Below, piece by piece: positions 44,936-55,959 of a stretch of 64,000 nt of DNA (position 1 is the stretch's first letter; the number at the start of each line of letters is the position of its first letter). The stretch is from Wurfbainia villosa (Eukaryota > Streptophyta > Magnoliopsida > Zingiberales > Zingiberaceae). Position numbers and translations under genes: made by a program. Location of the stretch: positions 53,696,621 to 53,760,620 of the forward strand of contig CM045993.1 of assembly GCA_025175895.1 (NCBI GenBank). Reading direction: 5' to 3'. The notes below the pieces were generated by a model. The model saw only the letters and a program-made list of their open reading frames with translations, was not told where the DNA came from and searched no databases.

Positions 44936-46588
44936 ATGGCCCATCTCGAGGGTTTTAGCACTGTCCGACCTCCGTTTTACAATGTAGATGACTTCTGTTA
45001 TTGGAAGGGTCGGATGGAGTGCTTTCTTAAGACCCAAATTGAGATGTGGATGATAATCCAAACAGGATTCACACTTCCGACTAATGAAGTGGGTGAATCC
45101 TTGGATTATGACCAATGGACCAATGCTACAAAAAGACAAGTAGAAGTCGACGCCAAAGTGACTCAAATCCTCTAATATGGCTTGTCCAAGGAGGAGCTCA
45201 ATCGCATCAACCCCTTTATCAGTGCGAAGGACTTGTGGACCAAGTTAGTGGAACTACACGAAGGAACCGACGAAACTAAGATATGCAAACAGGACCTTCT
45301 TTTCAATAAATTATATAATTTAAAAATGAATGAACATGAGACGGAGACTCAACTACATGCCCGTGTACAAGACATCATCAATTTGCATGCCATCAGACAA
45401 AAGGTCGAAAACCGCGACCTCATAAGGTATGTTTTGAATTCATTTCCTAGGACTACCTTGTGGGAATCCATGGTCGATGCCTACAAGGTTTCTAAGGACT
45501 TATCGAAAATTTGGTTAGATGAATTATTTTCAGAATTCCAACTCCACGAACAGTCTAATTCGGTACCCGAGAAAGGTATAGCCCTTTTTGCAGATCCAAA
45601 GAAGAAGCCCACAAGTAAGCCACCCCTGAAGGAAGAAGAAGATGAGTATGAGTTGGAGGTCGATCTGGAGATGGAGACCGAACTAGTCAATCTAGTTCGG
45701 AGAATGATTAAGAGCCGAAAATGACCCATCACTCAACTCAAGGAAGGTAAATCTAAAGCTAGTTCTAACATTAGGTGTTATGAATGCAACAGGTTCGGAC
45801 ACATCAAGTCAGAATGTCCGAAGCTCAAGAACATAGCACCGAAGTTCAAGAAGGCACTCAACGCTACGTGGGATGAGGCATCTGAGGAAGAAGACGATGA
45901 CCTTGTCTTCATGGCTAAACCAATCGAATTGGGGTTGGGGTTCGAACTTGAGCAAGAATCTGAACCTGAGGACGAGTCGGACTACGAATCACTATTCAAG
46001 ACAAGCCACAGATTCACATCCGGTTCAAGAGATACACTCAAGGTAAGTCAGTCCCTCATTAGTACTCTATATAATGCAATTAAGTTTCTAACTAGGAAGT
46101 AAGCTAAGTTTGAGTCCAAAGTTGAGACCCTGGTTGAGGAAGTTAAACTCCTTAAACATGAGGTCTCCCTATCCTCTTCGACTAGTCAAGTTCAAGAGGA
46201 GGACTCAACTCAAGTTGAAAAGCTCAAAGTTGAGAACTCACTTTTGAAAAATCAAGTCGAAGATCTTAGGAACATGTTGGAAAGGTTCACTTTGGGATCC
46301 AAGGGACTTGACCTCCTACTTGGATCGCAAAGGGCCATGTACAACAAGGCCGAGCTTGGGTTTAGCTCAAATATGACTAACAAGTCATATATGTCGATTG
46401 TAAGTCGACATAAAAAACTTATCCAAGCATGGGTCCCTAAGACCACTTTGATTTCTCAATTAGGGTCTAACCAATACTGGGTTCCCAAAGACCAAATCCA
46501 CTATGTGGAAAGACCAAACCGATTCAATGCTCTTGGGGGAGACAGTACAAAATTTGTTTGTGCTATTACTTTGAAATTGCATGCTTAG
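44936..46588 (+). pseudogene. gag: SIRE-type gag of element I with three in-frame stops
   Basis: One reading frame from the ATG at 44936 to the TAG at 46586, interrupted only by TAA (45173), TGA (45722) and TAA (46100). No frameshift is needed. Domains: FCYWKGRMECF and DLWTKLVELHEGTDETK (Copia gag/UBN2-like), knuckle CYECNRFGHIKSEC near 45780-45820, acidic stretch, coiled coil (46100-46260), LERFTLGS and GSQRAMYNK blocks, and two WVPK motifs at the end. GTAAGT at 46400-46405 is a good splice-donor match. The stops look like recent single-base changes in a once-active gene. Confidence 0.86.
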
Positions 46589-46914
46589 GTTTTGTTTTCT
46601 TTCTTAGAATGGTTAGATAGGGACTATAACTCATCAATACTTGATAACATAGTACCAGGATGTGGCGAGATGATAGTACGCTAGGAAAGCAAAGTCTTGA
46701 GTACTAGAGCTAGATAAGGCGTATCAAGTTCGGTTCACTTGACCAAGTGGAACTAACTGAAGCTATCTCGACGTATCCTAGACTAGTTAGACCAGGAAGT
46801 GGTCTTAGGTGAGTCAAGTTACTATTTTTTAGAAATTGGCTTTGTCTAAGGAAGTGGTAATTTTTCTGATCAAAGAAGGCCTCTATGCCTCGCCACGACC
46901 TGGAAGCCAAGATC
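46589..46914 (+). other. Start of the gag-pol spacer of element I
   Basis: Stops in all sense frames. The antisense strand has a 66-residue ORF (46910-46710), and a similar ORF exists in the J spacer (61109-61333). The insertion of J breaks the spacer after AGATC. Confidence 0.6.
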
Positions 46915-47995
46915 TGTTGAATCGAGCGGATCGATAGAAGGGGGTTAATAGCAATAAAAACTTTCGTTCATTAAAACACGAGTAGACACAATGGAAGATA
47001 AATTCAAAATAAATGAGACAATAGATTTTTTACTTAGTTCGTAGCCTTCGGCTACTACTCCAAGGCCCTAACGGTCCTAGACTGCGTACGAAGGGCAAAG
47101 GACTAAAAATACTCCTCCTCGTTAGAGGTAGGAGTAAGCGACAAAACAATCGATACAAGAAAGCTCAAGGTAGAGGGACACTCCCCCTCTCCTTGTTACG
47201 ATTAAAGCTCGATAAGTAAGAAACCAAATAACAATATACCAATGACTTATAGAAGAATAAATCTTAAACTCTTGTCGTCGGAGATGCGGTAGCAAATCGT
47301 CGTCGTAAGATCATCGTAGAAGAGTAGTGTAACACGAGCACTTTTGAGCACTTGGAATTGATGATAAAACCCTAGGAGAAGCCCTCCTTTTATAGCCTTT
47401 GAGCCCCTTCTCGAGGGGATCTTCAGCCAATCACATTTTGGCACCAAGCTCCTTGAAATGAGGTGATAAGGCTTGACTCCTCGAAGTTGATCCTTGACCA
47501 TCAGTCGACTGATGGCAGTGCTAGTCAAGTCGCAACACCCAGCAGTCGACTGATTTCAAGCAATCGAGTGGCTCTTGCGGGCAGTCGACTGATGCTAGCT
47601 GAAATCACAAGTTATCTTAATAAAAACATAATTTTGACTGTCGTCGACCATCCGATCTCAACCTAGACCATCCATGGGATGTCTTTGGTCAGATCTACGC
47701 TTAAGACAATCCCCGTAAGGAGGATACGACCTCACTTATGCTCACGAACATGAGCTTACCTCGATACTTACTTTGTAGCTCTTGCTTTCGACCTTCCACT
47801 CGATTCCTTCGGCTCCCTTCGAAGTCACTCGAGTGTCGCCCGACCACCGCAGCTTCCTCCAAGTGTCGCTAGCCTTCAGCTCCAGTACTTTTCTGTACAC
47901 TCGATTTAGCTCATGAGATAACGATATGAGCTTAACTTTGTATCATATGCTATAATTAAAACTTAGGTTCGACTTAGGTGCCTACTGCACCAACA
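46915..47995 (-). repeat. 3' LTR of element J (1081 bp)
   Basis: Plus-strand boundaries TGTTGAATCGAGCG and CTGCACCAACA; same type as the LTRs of I and M. A few AGTCGACT motifs (47500-47590) lie in its U3, as in the gag-only family. Confidence 0.86.
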
Positions 47996-49013
47996 ATTCC
48001 CCCTTTTTGATCTATGGCAAACCCACATACAAAGTTAAGGAAATAACATGCATGAAGAAAAGTATGCACGAAGAATAATGAATATTAAGTAGGAGTAGTA
48101 GAGATTTTATTCCAAGTCTCCCCCTTGAGGAAACCTCCCCCTTGACCGAGGGTGAGTCTTGAAAGAAGATTTTCTTCCATGTCTCCCCCTTTAGGAAGAC
48201 TTTATGTAATTAAAAATTACTTAAAGTTGGCCTTAGTAAGAAAAATTTAAGTTAAGAAGACTTCTTTACTTGGCCCTTTCTCCCTTTTTAAAACAGTTAA
48301 GTTTAAGTAAATTTGCAAAAGTTAAAGAAAACATTTACTCAACTTTTGGTTATGAGAATAAGTATTAAGTTAAGTTTATTAAGTGTTAAGTTAAGTTTAT
48401 CAAAAAGTTAAAGTTAAGTAAAGTTGCAAAAGTTAAAGTTAAAGTTAAAGAAAGCATTTACTCAACTTTTGGTTAAGAGAATAAGTATTAAGTTAAATTT
48501 ATTAAGTATTAAGTTAAGTTTATAAAAAAAAATGATCCCTTAACTTTCCTTTTTCTCCCCCTTTTGCCATATATCGAAAAGAGTGGGGGGTTTTGAAAAA
48601 AAAATATAGGTATTAAGTTTAAGTTTCAAGTCCAAGCATGTTCCATATTATTTTGAAAATAATATACTGAAAATAAGCTCATCTATTGAATGTTCAACTC
48701 TTATTTGACTTGATTGATATAAAAGATCAACAAGTCCTGGACAGAGTCGGTTAATATATATGATTATACTCCATGGTTCATAGCAATGCACTAGTTCTAC
48801 ATCTGGAACCAGGAGTAAGGTCCTAACATCTCACACCCATCTACGTGGCTAAGTACACAAATACATTAGTCCTATGTGTTGTGAGATGTATTGGCTCCTT
48901 AAATCTATAGGTGCATGATATCTAAGGTATGTCCTAAGCTAGTTCCATGAGCATGAAAAGTAAAAAATAGTAATAAAAAAATATAATTTGTAAACTCCTA
49001 TTCTACTACGCAT
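47996..49013 (-). other. Polypurine tract and non-coding 3' region of element J
   Basis: The complement of AAAAAGGGGGAAT is at 47996-48008. Further C-rich tracts near 48120, 48137 and 48182 look like copies of it. AAGTTA-rich short repeats lie at 48230-48530 and the stem-loop at 48826-48889. No ORF is supported. Confidence 0.68.
48826..48889 (-). other. Conserved stem-loop, 3' copy in J
   Basis: ACATCTCACA (48826-48835) and TGTGAGATGT (48880-48889), perfect 10-bp arms. Confidence 0.75.
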
Positions 49014-49924
49014 TGTTGGGATGTATATTAAAAAGTCTATCTTTTGTATGAACATCTTTATTTTTTAAATAAGAATCACATGATCATTGTTTACATATTT
49101 ATGGTTATGCATATCGTCTAATACATTACATTGTAGATAACATGGTGTGTAGTGTCACACAGAAAATCATGTTATCAATTCATTGTAAAGTATAAGTAAA
49201 GGCTTACAACCGAGATGGTTTTGGGCAAACCATTGGTATGATTGTAGTGTGATTTGGTATTGGTTTGTCTTGACCATAGAATTACACTAGTGCACTTTGT
49301 GTATATTGAGCAGGACCGACTTAGAGGTGATTCAATTTATTGGTGACTACATAATTGAATCGGACCTCAGATATTATGTTGTACATGCTCTTAATCCCAA
49401 TATAATAATGGGCACATATACTTAGTATTCATTTCTTTGATTTACCAATGGGCGAGATTTATAGAGTGAATCAATAGGCTCAGTAAGTTGGGAAATGATA
49501 TTATTTATATGGTGTGTCGTTGATTATAGGAGGAAATCGTGTCCTATATATTAGGATGATGATGTCCCCTTGAGGAGCTCATAAGGTTCATCATGTAAAC
49601 CCTGCAGGTGGACTTGATCCGACATGATGATAAGGTTGAGTGGTACTAATCATGGAGTTAGATATTGATTAATTAATTGTCAGTAAATTAATTAATCGAG
49701 GGACATTCAAGATCTTAAACACGGGGAGATATATCTATAAATAATATATGGAGCCCATATTGACTTATGGGGATTGGTGAGGTAGATCAATGATACTCCT
49801 CTAGTGGAATGGATTATCATTAATCTATCAGACTTTATGTGGGCTTGATCCATTGGGTGGACAAGATCCAACTCCTCCTCATGGTCCCATATAGTAGCCT
49901 ATTAAAACCCTCATGAAGCCTAGA

Positions 49925-50120
49925 TTCGATGGTGGAGAATGGAACTCTAGATCCGATGGTGGAGAATAAATTTCTAGATCCGACGGTGGAGATTAAATCA
50001 CTAGATCCGACGGTGAAGATTAAATCTTTAGATCCGACGGTGGACTCTAAGTCCGACGGTTGAGATTAAATCTCTAGATCCGACGGTTGAGATTAAATCC
50101 CTAGAACAGACGGTGGTGAT
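49925..50120 (+). repeat. 27-bp tandem array, K 5' LTR
   Basis: About seven copies of a unit around CTAGATCCGACGGTGGAGAT, ending about 25 bp before the TATA box. One unit is shortened by 8 bp compared with the 3' LTR, which breaks the reading frame. Confidence 0.8.
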
Positions 50121-50144
50121 TAAAAGAAGGCTTAATCCTAGCTC

Positions 50145-50152
50145 TATAAAAG
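50145..50152 (+). promoter_or_regulatory. TATA box, K 5' LTR
   Basis: TATAAAAG after AGCTC, conserved at 57077-57084 in the 3' LTR. Confidence 0.65.
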
Positions 50153-50955
50153 GAGGCATAATGGTGGGCGGCAAGAACAATTGAAGGGAGATTAGGGTTT
50201 TGGGCGGCTAGGGCTTGGAGAGGCATTGGGCAGCTAGGGTTTCCTCTCCTCCTTGGGCGGTAAGGCTTTCTCTCCTTCCTAGGGTTTTGGCCGGTGCCTC
50301 CCTTCTTTCTCTCATCCTTGGCTGGCGTCCCAACTCTCTTCCTCTTCTCCTTGGCCGGTGGAAACAAGGGTTAGGGTTGTTCCTTGGAGCTCTTGGCCGG
50401 CGCCCACTCCTTACACCTCTCTTTAAGCCGGCGGCAAGCATCAAGCTTGGAGATTGATGGTCGGTCCTAGATAAGAGGAGAGTTTCGTTTCTATACTTCC
50501 TCTTGTTCGGAGCGAGCAAGGAAAGGAAGATCGTGATCTAGGAGGCTTCATCTCTTGGAGGATCGTTGCCCACACAACGTCCAAGAGGAGGATAGGACAT
50601 ACGATAGAAGACCTTGAGGTAAACAAGAGGTATAAATCTTGTTTTGCTTTCCTTTTTTTTCTTTGTATGTTGTATGTTTTTATTATGTGGATAATTTACT
50701 TGGACCCTGAATACAAACACAAAAATCGGCGATCTGTACATCGTCTATTCCGCGGCTATTCGAAGAATAGAGGTAGGTTGCTTGAACAACAAGTTTGTTC
50801 AAGTGACCACTCTAATCGGATAGTACGACGATGAAACGGTAGCTTGAGTAATCCCTAATTGTCATGGATTAATTTTTTTAATCTGGGGACGAAGACGGGA
50901 TCGCCATGAATAAGCAACCGAGTTGAAGTGGGAAGCGAAGTTTCCTACCTTCAAG

Positions 50956-50967
50956 TGGTATCAGAGC
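50956..50967 (+). promoter_or_regulatory. Primer-binding site, element K
   Basis: TGGTATCAGAGC, two bases after the LTR. Confidence 0.9.
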
Positions 50968-52004
50968 CATGGTTTCCGATTTTGTGTGTTTAGGATTCGG
51001 TTACTTTTATGCACTTTTCATATATTATATGTGTCAGATAATAGTAGGATGTGCATTGGTTAACTTTTTGGTTGCAGGCATAGGATCTAACTATTATGGT
51101 CATATGTGTGTATGTGATTGTATGTGTGTAATTGTATATTTTTTTAATCCTCGGGGTTGACGTGGCTAGTATTTAATTTTGTAATTAAGTATGACATTCT
51201 TTATCCACTCTTTTTATTTTAGTTTACTTTCGATCTAGATTTCATGTACACTCCATCCTGGAGTATAGGATTGATGAATGTAAATTAAAATAGTTTTTCT
51301 CGGCTTGGATCTCCGGATGACTTGTACATGGCATAGGGAGGAGCGGACGAGATGGCGATACGACGGGAGGCATATTGGAGACAAAAGCCATAATAGTTGG
51401 AAAATATTTTTTTCATATTTATTACTTCTTATTTGATATGCATGTCGTAGGCTAGGAAAATTCCTCAATTTTAAATTACTAAGTGGGAGAAGGATATTTT
51501 TATAAATTCCCACAGCCTCCATTATGATTTGACATGTGATGCAAACAAACTTGTGCGTTGACTCTGAGTGCCTTCCTCCACATCGGATAAGATTGTTTGT
51601 GGATCACAGGATCAAATATGGTTATATGAAATTATTAAGGAGCGTATGTACTTCCCCATCGGAAGGCACATAACCCGAGATAATTACCTTGGTACCAAGT
51701 AACGGTGAACACTTAGATACAAATAGGAGTATCCTTCCCATCGGAGTCACTGCTTTTATTTGTAGGGACGAAGGGGAACCAACTATTAATTTTATTTTTC
51801 AAAAAGTTAGGTTGACAAGATAGTAAAATTAATGGGTAAAACCTCCTCTTCAAATGTAGAATTCGTATACGTCCAGACTATCGTGACATACGATATTCTC
51901 GGTGTTTTGAGGTGTTGGTTGATCTTAAAATTTTATTATTTGAGGAATCAATAATTTTTTGAAATCTAATGTTTTGATCTATGTGATTCTTAGGTTTTTT
52001 CAAA
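50968..52004 (+). other. Untranslated leader of element K
   Basis: About 1 kb between the primer-binding site and gag, a length usual for BARE/Angela elements, where packaging signals lie. No gene is seen. Confidence 0.65.
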
Positions 52005-52610
52005 ATGACTTTCAAATCACTTGTAGTGATACTGAAAGAAAATAAACTTACTGGACCCAATTATGTTGATTAGAAGAGGAATCTTGACATTGTCTTGACT
52101 GCTGAGGAATACAAATATGTACTCCTCGAAGAGTGCCCTCCTAAGCCTGCGGATGATTATGGGGAAAAGGAGAAGAAGAGTTATAAGAAGTGGATTAAGT
52201 CTGATGAGTAGGCGCGATGTTACATTTTGGCATCTATGACAAATGTACTGCAACATCAGCATTAAGCCATGACCACTGCTTATGACATGATGCTCAATCT
52301 CAAAGAGCTTTTCGGACACCAAAATCGAGCTGCAAGGCAGGAAGCCATGAGGAACTTAATGACGACCACCATGATCGAGGGAACACCCGTGAGGGATCAT
52401 GTTGTCAAGATGATGGCTCATTTGAATGAGCTGGAAGTCTTAGGAGCTGAGATCGATGGGGAAACCCAGGTCGATATCATTCTCCAGTCTCTACCTAGGA
52501 GTTTTTAGCAGTTTCGCCTGAACTACAACATGAATAAAAGTTGTATTCGTTGGCGGAGCTTCTGACAGATCTCCAGGCGGCAGAGGGGCTATTTCGTCAG
52601 AGTGCTCAGG
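52005..52610 (+). pseudogene. gag: gag of element K (broken)
   Basis: The ATG at 52005 starts a Gag with KLTGPNYVD*KRNLDIVL. Here a stop replaces the Trp expected in the Copia gag signature. More stops follow near 52208, 52264 and 52506. The open stretch 52269-52508 holds the UBN2-like part: LKELFGHQNRAARQEAM and LNELEVLGAEIDGETQ. Past it the frame shifts. Confidence 0.84.
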
Positions 52611-52618
52611 CGTAGGCC

Positions 52619-52948
52619 ATGGTTGCCCAAAAGGTTTCTACTTCTAAGCTGAAAGGCAAGAAGAAGAAGAAACAAGCTGGGGCAAAGGTGGCGGGAGGAT
52701 CTCAGGGAGGAGTGAAGAAGCCGAAAGGCAAGTGCTTCACTTGCAAGCAGACTAGACACTGGAAGAAGGACTTCCCAAACCGAAAGCAGAACAAAGGTAT
52801 ATCTTTTGGTCTAGTCGTTGAAACATGTTTAGCGGTATTATCTACCGGCACATGGTGTGTAGATACGGGAGCCACTGATCATGTCTACAATACTTTACAG
52901 GGGTTCTAAGAAACCAGACGACTGGCTGAAGGGAAGATTACCATCTAC
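52619..52948 (+). pseudogene. pol: Nucleocapsid and protease remains of element K
   Basis: A basic segment (GKKKKKQAGAKV) leads to a knuckle near 52735-52780: CFTCKQTRHWKKDF. The fourth zinc ligand is Phe rather than Cys, the same change as in G. WCVDTGATDHVYN (52856-52894) is the aspartic protease active site, with DTGA intact. A TAA at 52907 ends the frame. Confidence 0.84.
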
Positions 52949-54237
52949 TTGGGTGATGCTACGAAGGTAGCGGCTGTTGCAGTGGGAGATGTTTATTTGT
53001 CTTTTGAGAGGAATAAAGTTTTGGTTCTTAAGAATTGCCTTTATGTACCATTATTTAGAAAGAATTTGATTTCGGTTTCTAAATTGTTTATGGATGGATA
53101 TTCTATTTCTTTTAATGACAGAGTTGTTATAAAAAGGAATAGGAAGATTATTTATTCTGGTGCATTGATAGGAAATTTATATACACTTGAACCAAAAGCT
53201 CCCACGATGCAAATAGAAGTAAATAACTCATCTTCTAATTCCAATAAGAGAAAAGAACCTTCGAAGATGAACCAAACATATCTTTGGCATATAAGGCTAG
53301 GTCATATTAACCTAAGTAGAATTCAAAGGTTGATAGATGAACGACCTCTGGGTTCATTAGTGGTGAAAGATTTCCCATCCTGCGAATCTTGTTTGGAGGG
53401 TAAAATAACCAAGAGGCCTTTTAAGGCCAAGGGGTATAGAGCCAAAGATGTGTTGGAGTTGGTTCATTCTAATTTGTGTGGTCCTATGCTTATCCAGGCA
53501 ATAGGTGGTTTTGAATATTTTGTCTCTTTTATAGATGATTATTCGAGATATGGATACATTTACCTGATGCGGCGCAAGTCTGAATGCTTTGACAAGTTCA
53601 AAGAATTCAAGGCTCGTGTGTAGAAACATCAAGGTAAAAGTATCAAGACACTACGATCTGATCGTGGTGGTGAGTACCTCTTGGGAGAGTTTAGGAATTA
53701 CTTATCAGAGGCTGGGATTCAATCTCAATTGTCTACACCTAGCACACCCCAGCAGAATAGTGTAGCAGAGCGAAGGAATAGTACTCTTATGGAGATGGTT
53801 AGATCGATGATGAGTTATTCTGAGTTGTCAGATTCGTTCAGGGGATATGCTCTAGATATGACAGTGTATATTCTGAACTTGGTACCATCTAAATTAGTGC
53901 CTTCTACTCTCACAGAATTGTGGACTGGGCGAAAGCCTAGTCTAAGACATATTCGGATTTTGGGAGTCCAGTACATGTGCTGAAGGCAGATGCTGGTAAG
54001 TTGGAACCTCCTACAGAAGTATTCATGTTCATTGGCTATCCTAGAAGAATGAAAGGTGGTTTGTTTTATAGTCCTAGAGATCAAAGGGTGATCGTTAGCA
54101 CGAACACCAGATTTCTAGAGGAAGACTATGTGATGAACCACAAGCCCATGAGTAAGATTGTTCTGGAGGAATTGAAAGGGGAAGTCACTACTTCAGTACC
54201 ACCGGTACAAGAGGATATACCACAAGTCACTGCATAG
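52949..54237 (+). pseudogene. pol: Integrase of element K (broken)
   Basis: 52949-53623 holds the GAG-pre-integrase part (LWHIRLGHINLSRIQRL, SCESCLEGK) and the catalytic core start, HSNLCGPM then FIDDYSRYGYIYL. The first catalytic residue is Asn instead of Asp, as in G. After a TAG (53621) come RSDRGGEY with the catalytic Glu and TPQQNSVAERRN. A shift near 53980 leads to the C-terminal part with FIGYPRRMKGGLFYSPRDQR. It could not catalyse strand transfer as it stands. Confidence 0.86.
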
Positions 54238-54306
54238 TATGTCACAGAGGATACACAGGTGATACCTCATCGTAGTGGGAGGGTTGTTAGATAGCCTGAT
54301 AGATTC

Positions 54307-55545
54307 ATGTTCTTGGGAGAATCTTCTGATTTGGTCCCTGGCGAACATGAACCTGATCCCTGGACATATGATGAGGCAATCCAAGATAAAGATGTGGTAT
54401 CTTGGCAAAGTGCGATGAATACTGAGATTGAATCTATGCATTCAAATCATGTCTGGGAGCTAGTAGAACCACCCAATGGTGTAAAAACCATTGGATGCAA
54501 GTGGATCTATAAAAGAAAGAGAGGAATAGATGGGAAGGTCGAGACCTTCAAAGCGAGGCTTGTTGCAAAGTGGTACACTCAGAAAGAGGGCATCGATTAT
54601 GAGGAGACCTTTTCGCCGGTAGCCATGCTTAAGTCTATCAGGATTCTCTTATGTATTGCTTCTCATATGGATTATGAGGTGTGGCAGATGGATGTCAAGA
54701 CAGCTTTCCTTAATGGAAGTCTTGAGGAAAACATCTATATGAAACAACTAGAGGGATTCATTACAAAGGGCAAAAAGCATCTTGTGTGTAAGCTTAATCG
54801 GTCCATTTATGGATTGAAGCAAGCTTTGAGGTCTTGGAACATCCGCTTTGATGAGGTAATCCAGTCTTATGGATTTATTCAAAGTCTGAATGAGTCTTGT
54901 GGATACAAGAGATGTGACAGAAACGTAGTTGTATTTCTTGTACTATACGTAGATGACATTTTGTTAATTGATAACAATGTCAAGGTGTTATCGGGCGTAA
55001 GGGTATGGTTGTTCAAACAGTTTGATATGAAGGACTTGGGAGAAGTGGGACACATCCTTGGGATCAAGGTTATAAGGGATCGCAAGAAAAGAATCTTGTG
55101 CTTATCTCAAGTTTCATACATAGACACCATTATGGATCGTTTTAGCAAGCAAAACTCCAAGAAAGGTTTTCTACCTTTCAGGCATGGAGTTCCTTTATCT
55201 AAGGAGATGTGTCCTAGAACATCTAAGGAGATAGAGAAGATGAAGGAAGTTTCTTATGCTTCGGCAGTAGGAAGTCTCATGTATGCTATGCTATATATGA
55301 GACCGGATATCTACTTTGTCGTTGGCATGGTTAGAAAATATCAGAGTAATTCAGGACAGGGACATTGGACTACGGTAAAGCATATATTGAAGTACCTGAG
55401 AAGGACTAGGGATTATATGCTAGTTTACCATGCAGACCAATTACTCCTTGTGGGTTACATAGATTTCGACTTCCAATCAGATAGGGATAACAGTAAGTCT
55501 ACCTCAGGTTTTGTGTTTACTTTGGGAGATGGAGCCATTGTATGA
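54307..55545 (+). pseudogene. pol: Reverse transcriptase of element K, open for 412 residues
   Basis: The longest open pol piece in the window. FKARLVAK lies near residue 81, DVKTAFLNGS at 129-138 with its catalytic Asp, IYGLKQALRSWNIRFDE at 167-183, and LYVDDILL at 213-220 with both Asps intact (54946-54957). The piece runs into the start of RNase H (SDRDNSKSTSGFVF) and ends at TGA where Trp is expected. The catalytic residues are present, but there is no intact start or polyprotein context. The ORF start is arbitrary. Confidence 0.86.
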
Positions 55546-55926
55546 AGGAGTGTCAAGCAGAAATGCATGGCGGACTCTACCATGGAAGCTGAGTATGTGG
55601 CGACCTCTGAGGCAGCCAAAGAAGTTGTGTAGCTCAGGAACTTCTTGATGGACTTGGATATGGTTCCTAGTTTGCCCAGAACTATCATAATTTATTGTAA
55701 TAATAGTGGTGCAGTTGCAAACTCGAAGGAACCATGAGCCCATAAGGCAAGTAAACACATAGAGCACAAGTACCACCTGATACGAGAAATCGTAAAGCGA
55801 GGAGAAGTTGTTGTGGCCAAGATTGCATCAGAGGATAACCTGGAAGATCCTTTCACTAAGACCCTTCCAGCGAGAGCTTTTGATAGGTATGTAGAGGGAA
55901 TGGGAATCAGATGTATGACAGTATGA
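55546..55926 (+). pseudogene. pol: RNase H C-terminal part of element K (broken)
   Basis: Contains STMEAEYVATSEAAKEVV, then YCNNSGAVANSKEP, KHIEHKYHLIREIV and EDNLEDPFTKTLP, ending GMGIRCMTV. Stops lie near 55630 and 55736. The Asp of the usual YCDNS motif is Asn here. Confidence 0.83.
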
Positions 55927-55944
55927 GCATAGCATAGTCTTTTA

Positions 55945-55959
55945 GTATAAGTGGGAGAT
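55945..55959 (+). promoter_or_regulatory. Polypurine tract of element K
   Basis: AGTATAAGTGGGAGA precedes the 3' LTR. The same tract is seen in reverse in G. Confidence 0.75.

Larger units (their letters stand above)
43635..46914 (+). mobile_element. Element I: SIRE-like Copia element, 5' part
   Basis: 5' LTR, degraded primer-binding site, leader, gag and the start of the gag-pol spacer, interrupted at 46915 by element J. The pol lies beyond the window. The gag start MAHLEGFSTVRPPF and knuckle CYECNRFGHIKSEC are SIRE/Maximus-like. Left flank CTTAC. It is inserted in the nucleocapsid region of G. Confidence 0.85.
49014..50953 (+). repeat. 5' LTR of element K (1940 bp)
   Basis: Starts TGTTGGGATGTATATT and ends TTTCCTACCTTCA. 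A 27-bp tandem array lies at about 49925-50120. TATAAAAG at 50145-50152 is followed by a GC-richer transcribed part. Confidence 0.9.

Noticed and set aside
48230..48530. AAGTTA-rich run considered as a satellite or microsatellite
   Set aside because: The repeats are short, interrupted and confined to the AT-rich 3' region of J.
47996..49013. Envelope-like ORF expected in some SIRE elements after pol
   Set aside because: No ORF of useful length, signal peptide or membrane segment is present between RNase H and the 3' LTR of J.
50101..50519. Arg/Pro-rich ORFs on the minus strand of the K LTRs (also 57033-57451)
   Set aside because: They fall in the GC-rich transcribed part of the LTR, antisense to it, with no domain. 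Frame similarity follows from LTR identity.
51235..52322. Minus-strand ORFs (95-101 aa) in the K leader and gag
   Set aside because: Antisense to the leader and gag of K and without domains.
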